Source of the DNA: Cavia porcellus
Taxonomy: Eukaryota > Chordata > Mammalia > Rodentia > Caviidae
NCBI RefSeq assembly: GCF_034190915.1
Contig: NW_026947506.1
Coordinates: 33,335,748-33,399,747 of the forward strand
DNA length: 64,000 nucleotides
Direction of reading: 5' to 3'
The notes under the pieces are model-generated. The model saw only the letters and a list, made by a program, of their open reading frames with translations. It did no database searches and had not been told where the DNA came from. How positions within the stretch are numbered: the stretch's first letter is position 1; each line of letters opens with the position of its first letter. A program made the translations under genes and the position numbers. Positions 31,291 to 43,896 of the stretch are shown piece after piece.

Positions 31291-33769
31291 TATCTGATCC
31301 TGCTTATGCTTTGAGGAGCCCTGTCTTGTGTTTTGAGACACAGAAACTCCCTGTCCTGCTGCTGGTGATCCTAGATAGGCCTGCCAGGAACATTTCATTG
31401 TCTTTAAGGCAAATGTGCTTTAGAGTCTTGGCACCATCACGGATGAGATCGTTCATCTTAGTCACAACATACTTGAATTCTGCCTATCATAGTATTCATA
31501 GCTTAGTGATGAGTTGACATATGGAGTAAAATTTCTTCTGTTTTAGCCAATAAAATATCTCCTTTGCCTTTTGTTTGCAGTGTTTTAGATGAACTGTTTG
31601 CAATTTTTCAGGCTTCTCGCTCCCATAATCCTATGTATGTGACAAGGATCGTATCATGAGGTACCCATTGCAAGGTAGAAATAAGCATGAGAAAGAAGTC
31701 TGAATGAACTGATGATCCTCATAATGAAGTCTGACATGCATTATTCTGGGGAAACATGATTCATACTTCTTTCCTTTTACATATTGAAGTTTTAGGTTCA
31801 AGTTGCTTTTCTTATCATTTGGTTCTCTGATAGTATTTGAAATCATTGAGTAGAATGTTTCGATGCAGGATCTTTTAAAGTAAAATTTTTTTTATCAAAA
31901 TATATGAAGGCAAATAGTATCCCTTATTAGATTTTTACAAATACACATGTAATTAATGTCCAAATAAAAATTGGAACATTTATCAATGCCTCAGAAGCCT
32001 ATGACCCATTTAACTGCAATGCTTTGCCTGAATATTAATTTGAAGTTTCAGCCTATTTAATCCTTCTTTCCAGACTTTATTTTAATTTGAGAAGTAGGTA
32101 TAAAAAGTAATCCTTAGGCTGCTTTGGAGCAGGGGATAACAATAGATAGGAAGTTTGTCAGCTGCTGAGGATGGGACCTAGTGATAAAAGCTGATGTGGA
32201 ACTAGATACTACCTTTATCTTCTCTGTAAAAGGAAACAAACTCCCATCATATAACTGTAACTTTTCATTATAAAATAGATTTTGTGCTCAAAGTAACAAC
32301 TATTACTTTTTCTGTTAAAGTGTAAAATAGAAACGGAAAAACTGTTGTTTAAGAAAGATTTCCTAATGAGTTCATTTGATATGACTGCTGACTTCTATAT
32401 TTTATTTTTATGAGCAATATTTCTAATTTTTCAATTAAAATTTTATTAAACTTGTACCCAGAAAAGAAGTAAAGGACAAGATTTCCAAATCTATGTGTTT
32501 GAAAGTTCTTATGGTTGAGCAATTAAATGAAAGTCCTTTTTACCTGCTTAGTTTTTCTATTTTAATTAAAGGTAAGTTTTTTTTGTTGTTGTTGAGTTTT
32601 TCTCTTTTAATAGAGCACATGCTTTGGGAAACTACATAAAACTCCGGAGTATTGTGGTAGACTCTTTAGTGGAATGACTATTAGTTATGTCTCTGGAACT
32701 ACAATTATCATCACTGTTACTGAAAGAATCGTGGGCTTTCTCAGAAGGACAGACAAATTCTTAGAGTTCTGTGTTGAGGTACCTTTCTGCAGAGATTTGA
32801 GATCTTAAAGCAATAGACCATGACTTAAATATTGAGTATTCAGGAATTTGTTATCTGAGCATCAACAGTTTATTTTGAAAAATTACATATGTTATAGTAA
32901 ACCTAACTTTATATATAACATTCTAACCTTTACATTTAGCATTGTAGCCCATTACTCTGTATTTCCTTAACATCGTGGATTATTGCTTACGTTTATAAAT
33001 GAAAGAGTAATTTTAATTTTTATTTTTTATTAATATTCAGAGAATACCAGCTAAAGGAGAAAAGCATGGATACATTTTAAAATAAGAATTTAGGCATTGC
33101 ATTTAAAATTCTTTTTATTATAATAAGCCCTAGAAGAAGCTTTTATGTAATTCCAGTTCCCAAGAACCAAAATGATTTTAATTATACACAATAGAATATA
33201 AAAGTAACTATTTCTATTATAGAACTATCATAAAAAATTAAAAGCGTCTATCAAGAAAATAAACTAGCTTCTTGTATAAAATTACTGATATTACAAAATA
33301 ATATTTTATATTATCTGTCTGTAAAAGAGTACTAGCAAAGTTGCTGGATAATCTTATAAAAATTTTTAAAAGTACATTAATAGTCCTTAGTCCCTTTGAA
33401 TTTCTCCAGTGCCTTTTTGAATTGCTTTTTCTTGAGCAGGAAAATCTTACCAATTTTTGTTATAATACAAGTTGGCAGGCTTTTAGAAACCATGACTAGG
33501 CTGCATGAATCAAATATACTTCCTTTGAAATTCTTAGAACAGACTGTATCACTTGATTGTGTCTGATATACACTCTAATGGGAAAAAGGGCCAGCTAGAA
33601 AGCAGGACAGGATTATATGTATAGACATATAGAGTAAAGCTATTATAAAATGTTTCTTAATGTGACTTTACTCAGGATTTTTTTTTTTGCCTCTCATTGA
33701 CTATTGTTGTAAAAGGTATTTATTTGCAAATTGTAGAGAGTTATTGAAATGTGTCTAAAGAAAGTAAAA
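31291..33769. other. Intronic sequence without a recognised element
   Basis: Almost 2.5 kb of AT-rich sequence. Frames at 31311-31517 and 33238-33453 show nothing recognisable. No SINE is seen, so this is one of the cleaner stretches of the window. Confidence 0.4.
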
Positions 33770-34380
33770 ACAAATTATTTTACTTAGAAATACTGTTAGC
33801 ATTTTGATAAACATTTCTAGAAATTTTTGTATTTCCTTGTTTGCTTGTTTTTGAGATAGATTCTCTCTATGCAGTTCATGCTGGCCTTGAATACACTGTG
33901 TTGCCCAGGCTGGCCTCAAACTCATAGCAGTCCTCCTGCCTCATCCTCTTGGGTGTAGGGATTACAGACATACATGAGCATGCTTGGCTCTGTATTCTTT
34001 TATAGTAATATAAAAAATACCTATAAAATGGGATAGAAGTATATGCCTGTTTTGTAATCTCTCAACAATGTCAGTTTTCAAATCTGTAGATACATACCAT
34101 TACTTTAAAGTGGACTCATATTCTTCCAATGAATCGTATTTTAGTACACTATTAGTAGAAGTTTTTTTATTTCTTCATTATAAATCATGATTGAATATGG
34201 TTAGGTATATACATCTGGTTTGTCTAATAATCACCTTAACATAAATATCTGAAATAGGATTATTGAATCATAGAGTATGTGCAGACTTGCATATGACCAA
34301 ATTGCATTTCAGAAAGGTAAGAGTTAATTTGCATTTCCATTAGTCCTTCATTTTTGCAACTTTTCACTAAGGCTGCTTGG
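33770..34380 (-). mobile_element. Ancient L1 fragment, antisense, split by a B1-like SINE
   Basis: ATTGAATCATAGAGTATGTG, ATGACCAAATTGCATTTCAG and GAGTTAATTTGCATTTCC are landmarks of antisense old L1 3' regions. An antisense B1-like SINE at 33838-33988 (TTTTTGAGATAGATTCTC, TTGCCCAGGCTGGCC, GGGATTACAGACATACATG) interrupts it. Confidence 0.65.
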
Positions 34381-36279
34381 ATAGGCTTTTTATTGTTGCA
34401 AATCAGAAACATGTAGACTAATTCCTTTTTCTCTCTACTTTATCTTTCATTTACTTTTTTATGGCTTCAACTTTTTATATTCAGTGGTAGATTGTGCATC
34501 CATCATCCAGTTTTAATAATTTCAACTCATGTCTAATATGCTTTTATCTATGTCTTACCCTCTCATTTTAAGTTTTAGACATACTGTCTTTTAATCCATG
34601 ATACCTCAGGTTTGTTAACATTTCTTTATTACTGAGACTGAATATCTTTTTTATATACTTATTGGGTACAAGGTGGTTATTTTTAATTTACTAATGAGTT
34701 CTTTCTTTGGGTTTGTACAGATTGCACTAGAGTGACTTAAAACTTAGGTGAATAATCTTAAACTGTTAGTTTAGATGTAAAGATATGGTTTGTTTCAGGA
34801 AAATGATCAGACCTTGTACTAGTCAGAAAAGGTCTATGCATTTGATGCTGGTTTTATAAAATTTTAAGGACACTGAAAATTAGGCATATCCAGAAGACAG
34901 TGATCAGCATGGTGAAATTAGTTAACTGGATAGTGGTTGAAGGAACCAGGTAGGAAACTTTAGTTTAGAGAAGTAAAGTTGAAGAAGAAGGTGATGAGTA
35001 GAGGTAGCAATCTGAAGATGTGGCATGTGGAATGCTGTTGAGAACAAGAAAGAACGTGTTAATTAAGTGGCAGTTAATTTTATCTCCTCTCTGGCTCCTC
35101 ATACTTAGCTTTTAGTGATTTTTTTTTATAGATGGCTAGTTAAAGCAAGTTATTGTGTGATGAAAATGATCCTTTTGGGTTTCCAGGAAACTCTTAGATA
35201 ATCTTTGTCATGTTTTATTCCAAACACTGATCTCTCTAGAGGACTTAACTTTGAGACTTAAAGTGATTTTTGCCTGTAAGCAAATATTTTTCATTAGAGA
35301 AAAGTAATTTTCCAGCTGAGAATCTACCATATAAGATTAAGAATATTAAAGCTATAGTTTTAAGATATATAAAAGAATCCTGACAGCAAAAAGTGCTTCA
35401 TAATCCTTTTGGTGGCAAAACTTGACATGAGCAAATATATCTTTATTTATCTCACTTAGTGTGAATATTCATACATTTCTTTGCAAAAATAGAAATGTGT
35501 TTGATTACAGTGTGCTTTTCCAGCCCCAGGGGGTGTTATATAATGCTGTAATTATGCTTCTAAAGTCCAAAGAACTCTTTGACCCCTGAACATTCCTGAC
35601 CCAAAGGATATTTGAACCTATACTTGTTTTCTTATTTGAATGATGTGCAGTATATTTTGATATCTGACCTCTATATCCATGTAAAATGAGGATAATATTT
35701 TCCTATTTATCTGCTTAGAAACTGTACATTAGAATTATGTAGAACATGTTCAGAATAAAACTGCCTAAAATAATTGTACATATTTACAAAATAATCGGGG
35801 AGAACAATATTGAAATGTGTAGTAGAAATACTGTAACTGTTGAACGAAGACATATCTTCCAGAGGCAAAATGACAAATGATACTTAAATATTTTTACTTC
35901 ATCCAGTATGGTACATTACAGTGTTGAATTATTTGAAATGAAGCAGTGTATCAACAGAATGAGGTCTTTTTTAAGGTTACATTAGAGTTCTTTGAATTTG
36001 CTTTTAGGCATATGTATTGAAGTTGCTTGTAAATGAAGGTGATTTCATTTAGATCATGCTAACAACCTGGTTAGAGGGCTTTAGTTGTTTATGTTTGTAA
36101 AGCAAAACCCAAACATCACCAGAAACAAAGGCAGTGTGGGTTTAAAAGTGTTTATCACAACTAAATTGGTTAAAAATCAAACAGTAGAAATATGTTCTAT
36201 GTAAAAAAGTCTTTCTCCCAGACCTTCTACCTAAGATAATAAACATAAATTTTTAAATGCATTTTCCTTCCAAATTATT
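34381..36279. other. Intronic sequence, possibly more old L1
   Basis: AT-rich; 34381-34740 may continue the antisense old L1. The rest is unassigned. No gene. Confidence 0.35.
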
Positions 36280-36786
36280 CATATGCTAGTATGTTTTTTT
36301 AAAAAGATTATACAACATCATATGTTCTTTTCCTTGTGTTTTTACTTGTGTCTCAGAGACTTCTGTGTAACTGCCCATCTTACAGGTGTAACTTCCTTTT
36401 AATTACTGAATATTATCCCATGTGTAATATACCCTTCACAGCCTGTTCTTCAACAAATCGGCCATTCGGTTGTCTTATTTAGTATAAATGATTGTGCAGT
36501 GAACATCTTTGTACATGTGGCTTGATAGTTTTGCAAGAAAGTCTCAAAGGTAGAGTCCTAGAATGGAAATGATATATTGATAGTGCCCAATTACCCAAAC
36601 AATGGATCTAATCAACTTACCTATTTACTGTGTTCATGAATGCTATTCAGCTCCTCTTTTGCTACTGCTCAGTGTTATTCAAGTAGGTGTATTTTTAGGT
36701 ATAGGGAACACTACTTTTTCTCATTTAAATGGACTCACTAATGACATTGTATTTAAATCAGATTCATTCAAGTTTCAGTTTAATAC

Positions 36787-36870
36787 ATTTTTTTTGGTAC
36801 TGGGGAATCAAACTCACAGCCTTGCACTAGCCAGGCAGGCACTTTATGCCAGTGAGCTAAATCCCCAGCT
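36787..36870 (-). mobile_element. ID-like SINE, antisense, with target-site duplication
   Basis: TTTTTTTTGGTACTGGGGAATC, AACTCACAGCCTTGC and GCCAGTGAGCTAAATCCCC give the antisense tail, B box and A box. A perfect 11-bp duplication, CAGTTTAATAC, flanks it at 36776-36786 and 36871-36881. Confidence 0.93.
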
Positions 36871-37361
36871 CAGTTTAATACTTTCTTCCTTTTTAAAAAA
36901 CTGCATAGTATTCTATTGTAGGAGTATGCCATGTTATTTACCTATTATCACTTGAACAAATAAACAAGCTGCTTTTACTTTTTGATGGTTATAAATAATG
37001 CTACCACATAGAAGTTTTTTTGTGGATGTATTTTTGTTTTTCTTGAATATATATGTAGGAATGGATTACTGGGTTGTATGGAAGAAACTTTTTGCAGAAA
37101 CATCAGACTGTTTTCTAAGTGGTTGTATAATTTTACATTCTACCAACTGTGTAATGAAGATTGCAGTTTCTCAGTATTCTTGGCAACACTTGAATTTTCT
37201 TTGTACAAAATTTTTATAGCCATCCTAGTTAGTGTTAAATGGTATCTTGTGGTTTTGACTTATGATTCCTTGATGACTAGTGTTAAGCATCTTTTCATAT
37301 GTTTATTGGCTATTTACATATTACTTTTGTAGGAATGTTTCAGTTCTTGCCATTTTTTCCC

Positions 37362-37502
37362 CAGTGTTTTGAGACTCACTTTGTAGTTCAAACTGTATTT
37401 GAACTCACCTTGTTGCTCAGGGTGGCTTCAGACTTACTATAATCCTCTGACTTTAGCCTCCTGGGTGCTGGACTTACAGATACATGACACCATGCTTGGC
37501 TC
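37362..37502 (-). repeat. B1-like SINE
   Basis: TTTTGAGACTCACTTTG, TTGTTGCTCAGGGTGGC, TTTAGCCTCCTGGGTGCTGG and ATACATGACACCATGCTTGG: antisense B1, diverged. Confidence 0.75.
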
Positions 37503-38024
37503 TTTACTCATTTTTAATTGTTTTTTTATTACTGAATTGTAATAGTTCTTTGTATATTGTAGATAAATGTGCTTTATCAGCATATAACCTCCTAATATTT
37601 TCTTCCATTCTGTGAGTTATCATTTCATTTTTCATTGAAATTCTTAGAAGCCCAAAGATTTTCATTTTGATGATTTCAAGTTTATGTTTTTATTTTGGCT
37701 TATGCTTTTGGTATCCTATCTAAACATACGTGTTTTTATTTTTTAAAAGAGTAAAACAGAACAATGAAGCAAAATGAAACACTGATAAGATAGTAGGAAA
37801 TCTGTAATTGTTACTATATTGCATATTGTTATCCTCTAAATAATTACTCAGATTTCTGGCTTTAGGCATGCAAAGTCAGTCTAATAATATAGTTCCTCTA
37901 CATCAACTAGTTGCTTACCAGCAGCCAGTGCACTACCTGGCTCGTGAGGAGGGGTGTGCAGCATTGCTTCCTTCCTGTTCTTCTTGATCTATGTACTGGC
38001 TCACTAAACATAATGTCTTTTTAA

Positions 38025-39490
38025 AGAGTGTGGTGGTTAATTGTCAACTTAAGTGGAAATGTCCAGCTGAATTGAGTCAGTGTAGTTCTGGGCATGGAAG
38101 ATGCACTTAAGGTAGAATAATGCCATAGTAGTATACAAAGAGAATGGGAGGGAAGGATTTCATGCTGATTTTCTTTGGAAGAGCTTCATTGCGGCTTCTT
38201 ATGGATTCAAAACTGATGGTCAACTTAATGCCAGCTGAATTAAAGCAGCATGGTGCTGAGTGTAGATGTTCCACCTGAGGAAAGTTGCCAGCATAAAGAC
38301 TTAGAAGAGCGAAGCATTGTGGGTTCTCCTGCGTGTTGGCTGTTTGAGCCATTGGTTCTCCTGGAGGAGCTTGTCATGACTAGCTTCTCCAATGTGAGTT
38401 TGACCATTGTCATTGGAGGAGCTCAAGACCTTGTTGGTGAGAGTGGCTGTGGTTCACCTTGGGGGAGCTCTAGCCCTTATATTGAGCATCGCTTCCTGGC
38501 TCCAGAGGGAAAGATATGTGCTGCTTTAATTTCCAGGACAAACTCTTCTTGCTAGCTTTCTGGCGTGTACTTGACGGTTCTTTTCGTCTGAGGAGCTCAG
38601 GGCCTCTGTGTCGCTGAAGATAGCTGTGGTACTTTTCAGGACAGCTCTGGTCTTTGTTTTGAGTGTAACTTCTCGGCTGTAACGTGAAATCCTTAACCGA
38701 TCAGCACAACTTCACCCTGCTGGCATAGACTTTTTAGCTTCCACCGCTGACGTTTGGGCCTTCTCAGCACAAATCTGTTAAAAGAGTTTGGCCTGAGTCC
38801 TTCTTGTGGGCTCTAGACCTCCAGTTAGACTTGTGGGAGGCATTGTTATGGGCTCTAGGTCTTCATCTAGACTCATATAAGACACTGCTGTGGGATTCAG
38901 GCCCTTGGCTATATATTCTGTGTCTTTAGTGTTATAGATAGATTTCCTACACTTTCTTGTGTTAAACTCTGGGTGACCATCATAAATAATATTATAAATT
39001 CTGTGTCCTGATTCTTACTGTTCTCTTCACAGCCCTGACTACAACAGGGCTCGATTCCCTTAGAGGAGCTGTGGCTGTTCTCCTCGGAACAGCTGTGGTC
39101 CTTACCATAGCTCAGGATGTCTTCTTCACCTTGGGTGTCATTTTCTGCCTTTTGGCACAGATCCTTCAGCTTCAAGCATTGGCTATTTGTCCTGTTGTTG
39201 CCGATTTTCTAGCATCCATCACTGGCCCTTCACTTTCACGTGCGGACCTTTCAGTCTGTCATTGCAAATTCCTTGGCCTGCTTATGTGGGTTTCTGTGGG
39301 ACAATGCAGTGGGCACCAAGCTTTTGGCTGGATATTTTATTTTAGTTTTTTATCTCTAGCGTGTAGACAGACCTCTTCTACTCTTCTATATTTGATTTGT
39401 TGGAGGGAGGATTGTAAATTAATCCTGTAAATTTCTGTGTCCTGTATTAAATTTGTTTCTCTTACAAACTCTGGCTATTACAAAGGCTTC
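38025..39490 (+). repeat. Unclassified modular repeat, LTR-like, with ~430-bp spaced units
   Basis: Begins GTGTGGTGGTTAATTGTCAAC, resembling the start of some ERV-L-type LTRs. Two related modules follow. AAATTCTGTGTCCTGATTC with ACTACAACAGG (38992-39050) recurs as AAATTTCTGTGTCCTG with CTATTACAAAGG (39422-39482). GAGGAGCTC/GAGGAGCTGTGGC and TAGCTTCCACCGCTGACG / TAGCATCCATCACTGG pairs are also about 430-450 bp apart. CpG is above the local background. Frames at 38250-38555 and 39071-39430 lie wholly inside and carry no domain. Confidence 0.5.
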
Positions 39491-39571
39491 ATCAGATTGA
39501 GTACATTCAACATGTTTTTTCCCTCAATTACGCATTCCTTGAGGAATGCAGTGTATTTTAGAGCAGGGCCT

Positions 39572-39720
39572 ATTGATTTGTTTGTTTGTTTGTTTTTTGA
39601 GATAAGGTCTCACTGCATAGTTCAGACTTGCGCTGTGCAGAGCAGGCTCCAACTCACAGTGATCCTCTTGCCTTAGCCTCCCAAGGGCTGGGATTACAAG
39701 CATGTACCACCATGCCCAGT
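39572..39720 (-). repeat. B1-like SINE with (TTTG) tail
   Basis: TTTGTTTGTTTGTTTG tail, TTTTTTGAGATAAGGTCTC, GCAGAGCAGGCTCCAACTC, TTGCCTTAGCCTCCCAAGGG, GGGATTACAAGCATG: antisense B1. Confidence 0.85.
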
Positions 39721-41650
39721 GTGCCTATTGGTTTACAGTTCTTTTTGGGAAATATTTTTAAAGGTATTTTGATGAAAAATGTAGCTTTGTAGTAAAGTGT
39801 GACCTTGCAATGTAGATTTGCATATTTATGGTAAAACGTGTTATTTCTTGCTTTATAGGTACTAAAAATAAATTTATGTACTTTCACAACTTTAGAAGAT
39901 AGCTTTCTCAATGTCTAATATTATTTTGATGAGTGTTAAAATTTCTACTAAGAAAATGATGAGCAATTTAATTCAGATTAAAATACTTTAATTCTAGTTT
40001 ACAAGTTAATATGTATAAGTTTTGAATGCCATTAATTGATAGCTGAGATTTTTAGAGATTTAAGCTTATTTTTGGTCATCTGCAAGAAAAAAGATTTTTG
40101 TATATTGTAAATTTAAGTTTCTGTATTTTTTGTGAATAATTAATGTACAGGGCATGACTTACTGATAAGTATGACTAACGCTGTACAAATTAATCCTAGC
40201 AGGGTTCCATCCTTTAATGTCAGTATTGTGAATTGTTCTTACATTATTACTGTTATTCTGGCATCTATCTTATTTTGTGAGTAAGAAGGGATATGATTCA
40301 ACAGAATTCAAGAACTTAAAATTTGTCCTCTGTCACATTTCGAATAAGTAATAACTTTTAGAATGAAGGAGTAATTATAAAGGAATGATAATGGATTCCA
40401 TTTATCTATTTGGAAAAACATATTTTATTGCCATTTGTAGTAAATGTAAATGACCTGCCATTTATTTTAGGAAGAATTATTGTATTTCCAGGCCCTAGAA
40501 AGGTTCTGGATTTCACAATTCAATTAAAGTTAGTAGCAGCTGGAACAGTTTCTAGGAATGTTATAATGTGCTGTAGGGGACAGTGATACTTTTAAAGGTT
40601 CTGACATTCAGCCAGTAAGGTGTTGCTATTTTCCAATAACTTTTTTCTCCTTCAGGAATAGATACAGGGAGTGTTTTTAGTAAATCTGCCAAGTTTTATG
40701 TGATTCTTATATTATTGAATGTTCTAAATAATATTAACATTTTAAGTCAAACAGTACTTAGCTTACCACTTTGGCATTAACACTGATTGGGACTGAATGT
40801 AAAACTGGCCTTGGGGAGTGGGTTTCATTGGCCAGAGAGTTTTCTCCATTAGTATTTTATAACCTTTTATAAAGGCAATGCCAAAAAAGGCAGAGGCTTG
40901 TCTACTTGAAGAATATTTGACTTTGGCATTCTTACAGGCATTCTATCTGTGAATGACTTCAGATCTCTTAAAAAATTGGAATCTAAGCATCTTCCTTTGG
41001 TTCTTTTGGCATGGGAGTGCCATAACACAGAATCTCTGCAACCAGTTCTTGGAAAAAAATTATGGTGAGACTTTTGGAATACTGGAATGTTTTATAGACA
41101 TTCTGGGGAGTCACCTGGCTTCTGAAAAGTACATGCTAATGATGTAGGAAATGTATGTCCCATATTTGGAGAAGATGTTACTTTTATATATCATAGTTAC
41201 GTGTTACAGTTTAATAAGGTTGAAGATGTTCCTTTACAGCTATGAAAATTTTTTTCTGTCTTCCTTCTGCTTGTCTCTGTCTTTCATTATCTCTGACTTC
41301 TTGTTTGTTGGCAATGACTTTTATTTCCTTCCACATTCAGTATGGATTAAACAGCGTCATCTCTAAGTAATATATCAGTACATTGAACTGTTTTGTGTCT
41401 GCTTGTTAATCTGTATTATCGTGCATATTCCTAACCCAGCATATACTTCTCTCTTTCCCTGCTCTTGCTGATTTTTTGAAAGGGATTATAAACATACTCT
41501 AGTATGGCAGAATTGACTTGCTGGAGTAGCCAATCTTTAGCCAAATCTGGAAACTGGCTGCTGACACATATGCTGCTGTTGCTGAGCTCCTGGCTCCAGA
41601 ATTTGTGCTCAGCTGTCATCTCTAAGAACAAGGCAAGTAAGTCACACACA
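39721..41650. other. Intronic sequence without a recognised element
   Basis: About 1.9 kb of AT-rich, repeat-poor sequence. Frames at 40953-41147 and 41151-41366 show no motif. No gene. Confidence 0.4.
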
Positions 41651-42355
41651 ACCTCTGAAAGTGAAGAAGGAGAAAGGTAAATCTTACAAACATTGACCCC
41701 AAAGCAGAAGTATTTATATTCATGTCAGAAAAAAGTAAATTTTAGAGCAAATAAAGGTATCAGAGACAAAGATATTACATAACTATAAAAGGATCCATCC
41801 TAAAAGGATCCATCCTGCAGGAAGACATAACAATCCTGTATGTGTACATCCAAACTATTTCTGAAAGCACATGGAATCAATTGATAGAGCTAAAAGGAGA
41901 ACGGGGTTAACTGTGGTGCATGTATGTGTGTGTGTCTGTGTGTATCTGCTTAGATAAAAATACTGTCATTTTTTTTTTTTTTGGTACCCAGGATCAAACT
42001 AACAACCTCGTGCTTGCCAGGCAGGTGCTTATGTTGCTGAGCTAAATCCCTAGCCCCTAATACTGCCATCTTTAACAATACTTTCTTCTCAACAGTCTAT
42101 AGGACTACTAGACAGGAAATCAGCTAGAGTATGGAAGAACTTACTACAACCAACAGAATCTAATTGGTATATTTAGAGCACTTCATCCCCAAATAGCAGA
42201 ATATTTTTTTCAAGGACCAAGAAGCAGTAATTTGTTACAGACAGTATTCTCAGACCTAATCCTAAAAAAACAAAAACTGAAACCTTATGGTACATGTTCC
42301 ATAATAACCTAAAATTGATGATAATGAAAATACGATATATTAAGAACCTAATGTG
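41651..42355 (+). mobile_element. Ancient L1 ORF2 relic, left part (host of L1-B)
   Basis: Plus-strand degenerate ORF2 endonuclease/linker text: ACAATCCTGTATGTGTACATC, GCACATGGAATCAATTGATAG, CATCTTTAACAATACTTTC, ACTAGACAGGAAATCAGC, GAACTTACTACAACC. A 15-bp tandem duplication TAAAAGGATCCATCC lies at 41786-41815. Interrupted by the SINE at 41971-42057; its right half resumes after L1-B. Confidence 0.8.
41971..42057 (-). mobile_element. ID-like SINE, antisense
   Basis: Poly(T), GGTACCCAGGATCAAACTAAC, TGCTTGCCAGGCAGGTGC, TTGCTGAGCTAAATCCCTAG: antisense copy of the young family. Flanks AAATACTGTC and TAATACTGCC form an imperfect duplication. Confidence 0.85.
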
Positions 42356-42829
42356 CTTGCGGAGGAGGGGCTGGGCCAATCTGGCACCTACATCCGCCTC
42401 CCCATGTGTCTGGAGGACTGTGGATATCTCAGCAAGCAGGGGAGCATTGCAGGTTCCAGAGGACCCGCAGCCTGTGGTAAGTGCTCAGCACACTCTGCCC
42501 AAAGCCCAGACTGTTCGGGACCCTCCAGGCTTCCGGGTGCAGTGAAGTGGATAAGTTGTTTGAGGCATCTACATCCGCCTCCCCATCCTGGCTGCGCTTG
42601 GAGAACTGTGGAGCTTCCAACAAGCAGGAGGGTGCACAGTGTCCCTGAAGCCCAGCTTATCTGGAACTATGGAGTTCTAAACAGGCAGAAGAGGGCCATT
42701 GGTTCTACAGGCCCAGTGGCTTGGGGTAACGGGGTGCCAGAGTCTCAGGGGCTGCGAACATAGAAGGTGATTTCTAACAGACCTTGAGGAAGCTTTCAAA
42801 TAACACTTGAAACACAGAAATATAGGAAA
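42356..42829 (+). promoter_or_regulatory. L1-B 5' UTR with ~181-bp monomers
   Basis: GC-rich internal promoter region. CTACATCCGCCTCCCCAT starts at 42388 and again at 42569, 181 bp apart, and each copy is followed by a GGA(G/A)AACTGTGGA or GGAGGACTGTGGA and CAAGCAGG block. The last ~110 bp before ORF1 match L1-A; the monomers do not. Confidence 0.75.
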
Positions 42830-43788
42830 ATGACAAAACGAAAGACCAAATTACAACCTCAAACCTCCAGCCCATCTCAAGAAACCCTAGGAGCAATGTA
42901 TATAGAAGAAAATATATGCCATTCACCTCAAATATCGGACACAATAGCTACTGAAATTAACAAGCAACTCCAGGAAGCTTTAAAAGAATTCAAACTTGAA
43001 ACAATCTCCCAGGTAAAAGAAGAAATGATAAAAGAAATGAAAGAGATTCTGAATATATCTAAAGAAAGCACAGTTCAAAAATTGGAGGAACTAAACAAAA
43101 AGATAGAATCCCTAGATGAGCAATATAAGAAACAAACAGAATACATAATGCAGATGCACAGTGATATACAGGAAATAAAAACTCCACTGAAAGTTGTAAA
43201 AACTGCCTCAATGAAAGTGAAGATAGAATTTCAGACCTTGAAGACAGGATTGCAGCTAGTGAACAGGAAAGGAAAGATCTTTTAAAAATAACAAGGAATC
43301 AGGAAACAATTCAACAACTGCAAGATGATGCAAAGAAAAATAACATAAGAATGATAGGGATTAATGAAAAAGAAGGAGACAACATAAAGGATGTCAAGAG
43401 GATATTTAGAGAAGTAATAGCTGAAAATTTCCCAAGCATGAGATCAGAAACCGGCATCAGGATCAGTGAAGCATATAGAACTCCAAATAGTCATAACCAA
43501 AATAAAACTACACCCAGACATATAATAATCACCATCCCAGAAATCCAACACAAGAATAGATTATTAAAAGTTGTCAGAGAGAAAAGACAGATCACCTACA
43601 AAGGAAAATCTATCAGAATCACAGCAGACTTCTCAGCACAAACAATAAAGTCAAGAAGAGCATGGAGTGAAGTATTTCAGATCCTAAAGCAAAATGATTT
43701 CCAACCTAGACTGCAAAACTGTATCCTGCAAAACTATCATTCAAAATTGATGGTGAAATACGATACTTCCATGACAAAGAACAGCTGA
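42830..43788 (+). pseudogene. L1-B ORF1, frameshifted
   Basis: Starts MTKRKTKLQPQ and gives 151 codons with a long Lys/Glu-rich coiled coil (residues ~40-125). The frame is lost near 43285 and resumes at 43351 with MIGINEKEGDN, IRISEAYRTPN, RHIIITIPEIQHKN and FSAQTIKSRRAWSEVF, the RNA-binding domain. It ends early after a C-rich divergence (about 43710-43788). Better preserved than L1-A's ORF1 but not intact. Confidence 0.88.
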
Positions 43789-43896
43789 AGAACTTCATGA
43801 ACACCAAACCAACCCTGCAAAAAATATTGAAAGACAGTTTAGATACACAAAGGAAAAAACCACTAAGCAAAGCAAATAATTAAACAGAACAGAAAG

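Larger units (their letters stand above)
36280..37740 (-). mobile_element. Ancient L1 fragments, antisense, with two SINE insertions
   Basis: Two consecutive antisense L1-like stretches: about 36280-36650 (AATTACTGAATATTATCCC, ACATCTTTGTACATGTGG) and 36650-37740 (GGTTATAAATAATGCTACC, GGAATGGATTACTGGGTTG, GCCATCCTAGTTAGTG, GACTAGTGTTAAGCATC). Interrupted by the young SINE at 36787-36870 and an antisense B1-like SINE at about 37362-37502. Frames at 36602-37332 are shadows of this relic. Confidence 0.75.

Noticed and set aside
39071..39430. 119-codon hydrophobic frame as a small membrane protein
   Set aside because: Lies wholly inside the modular repeat at 38025-39490, and the related module has no equivalent open frame.
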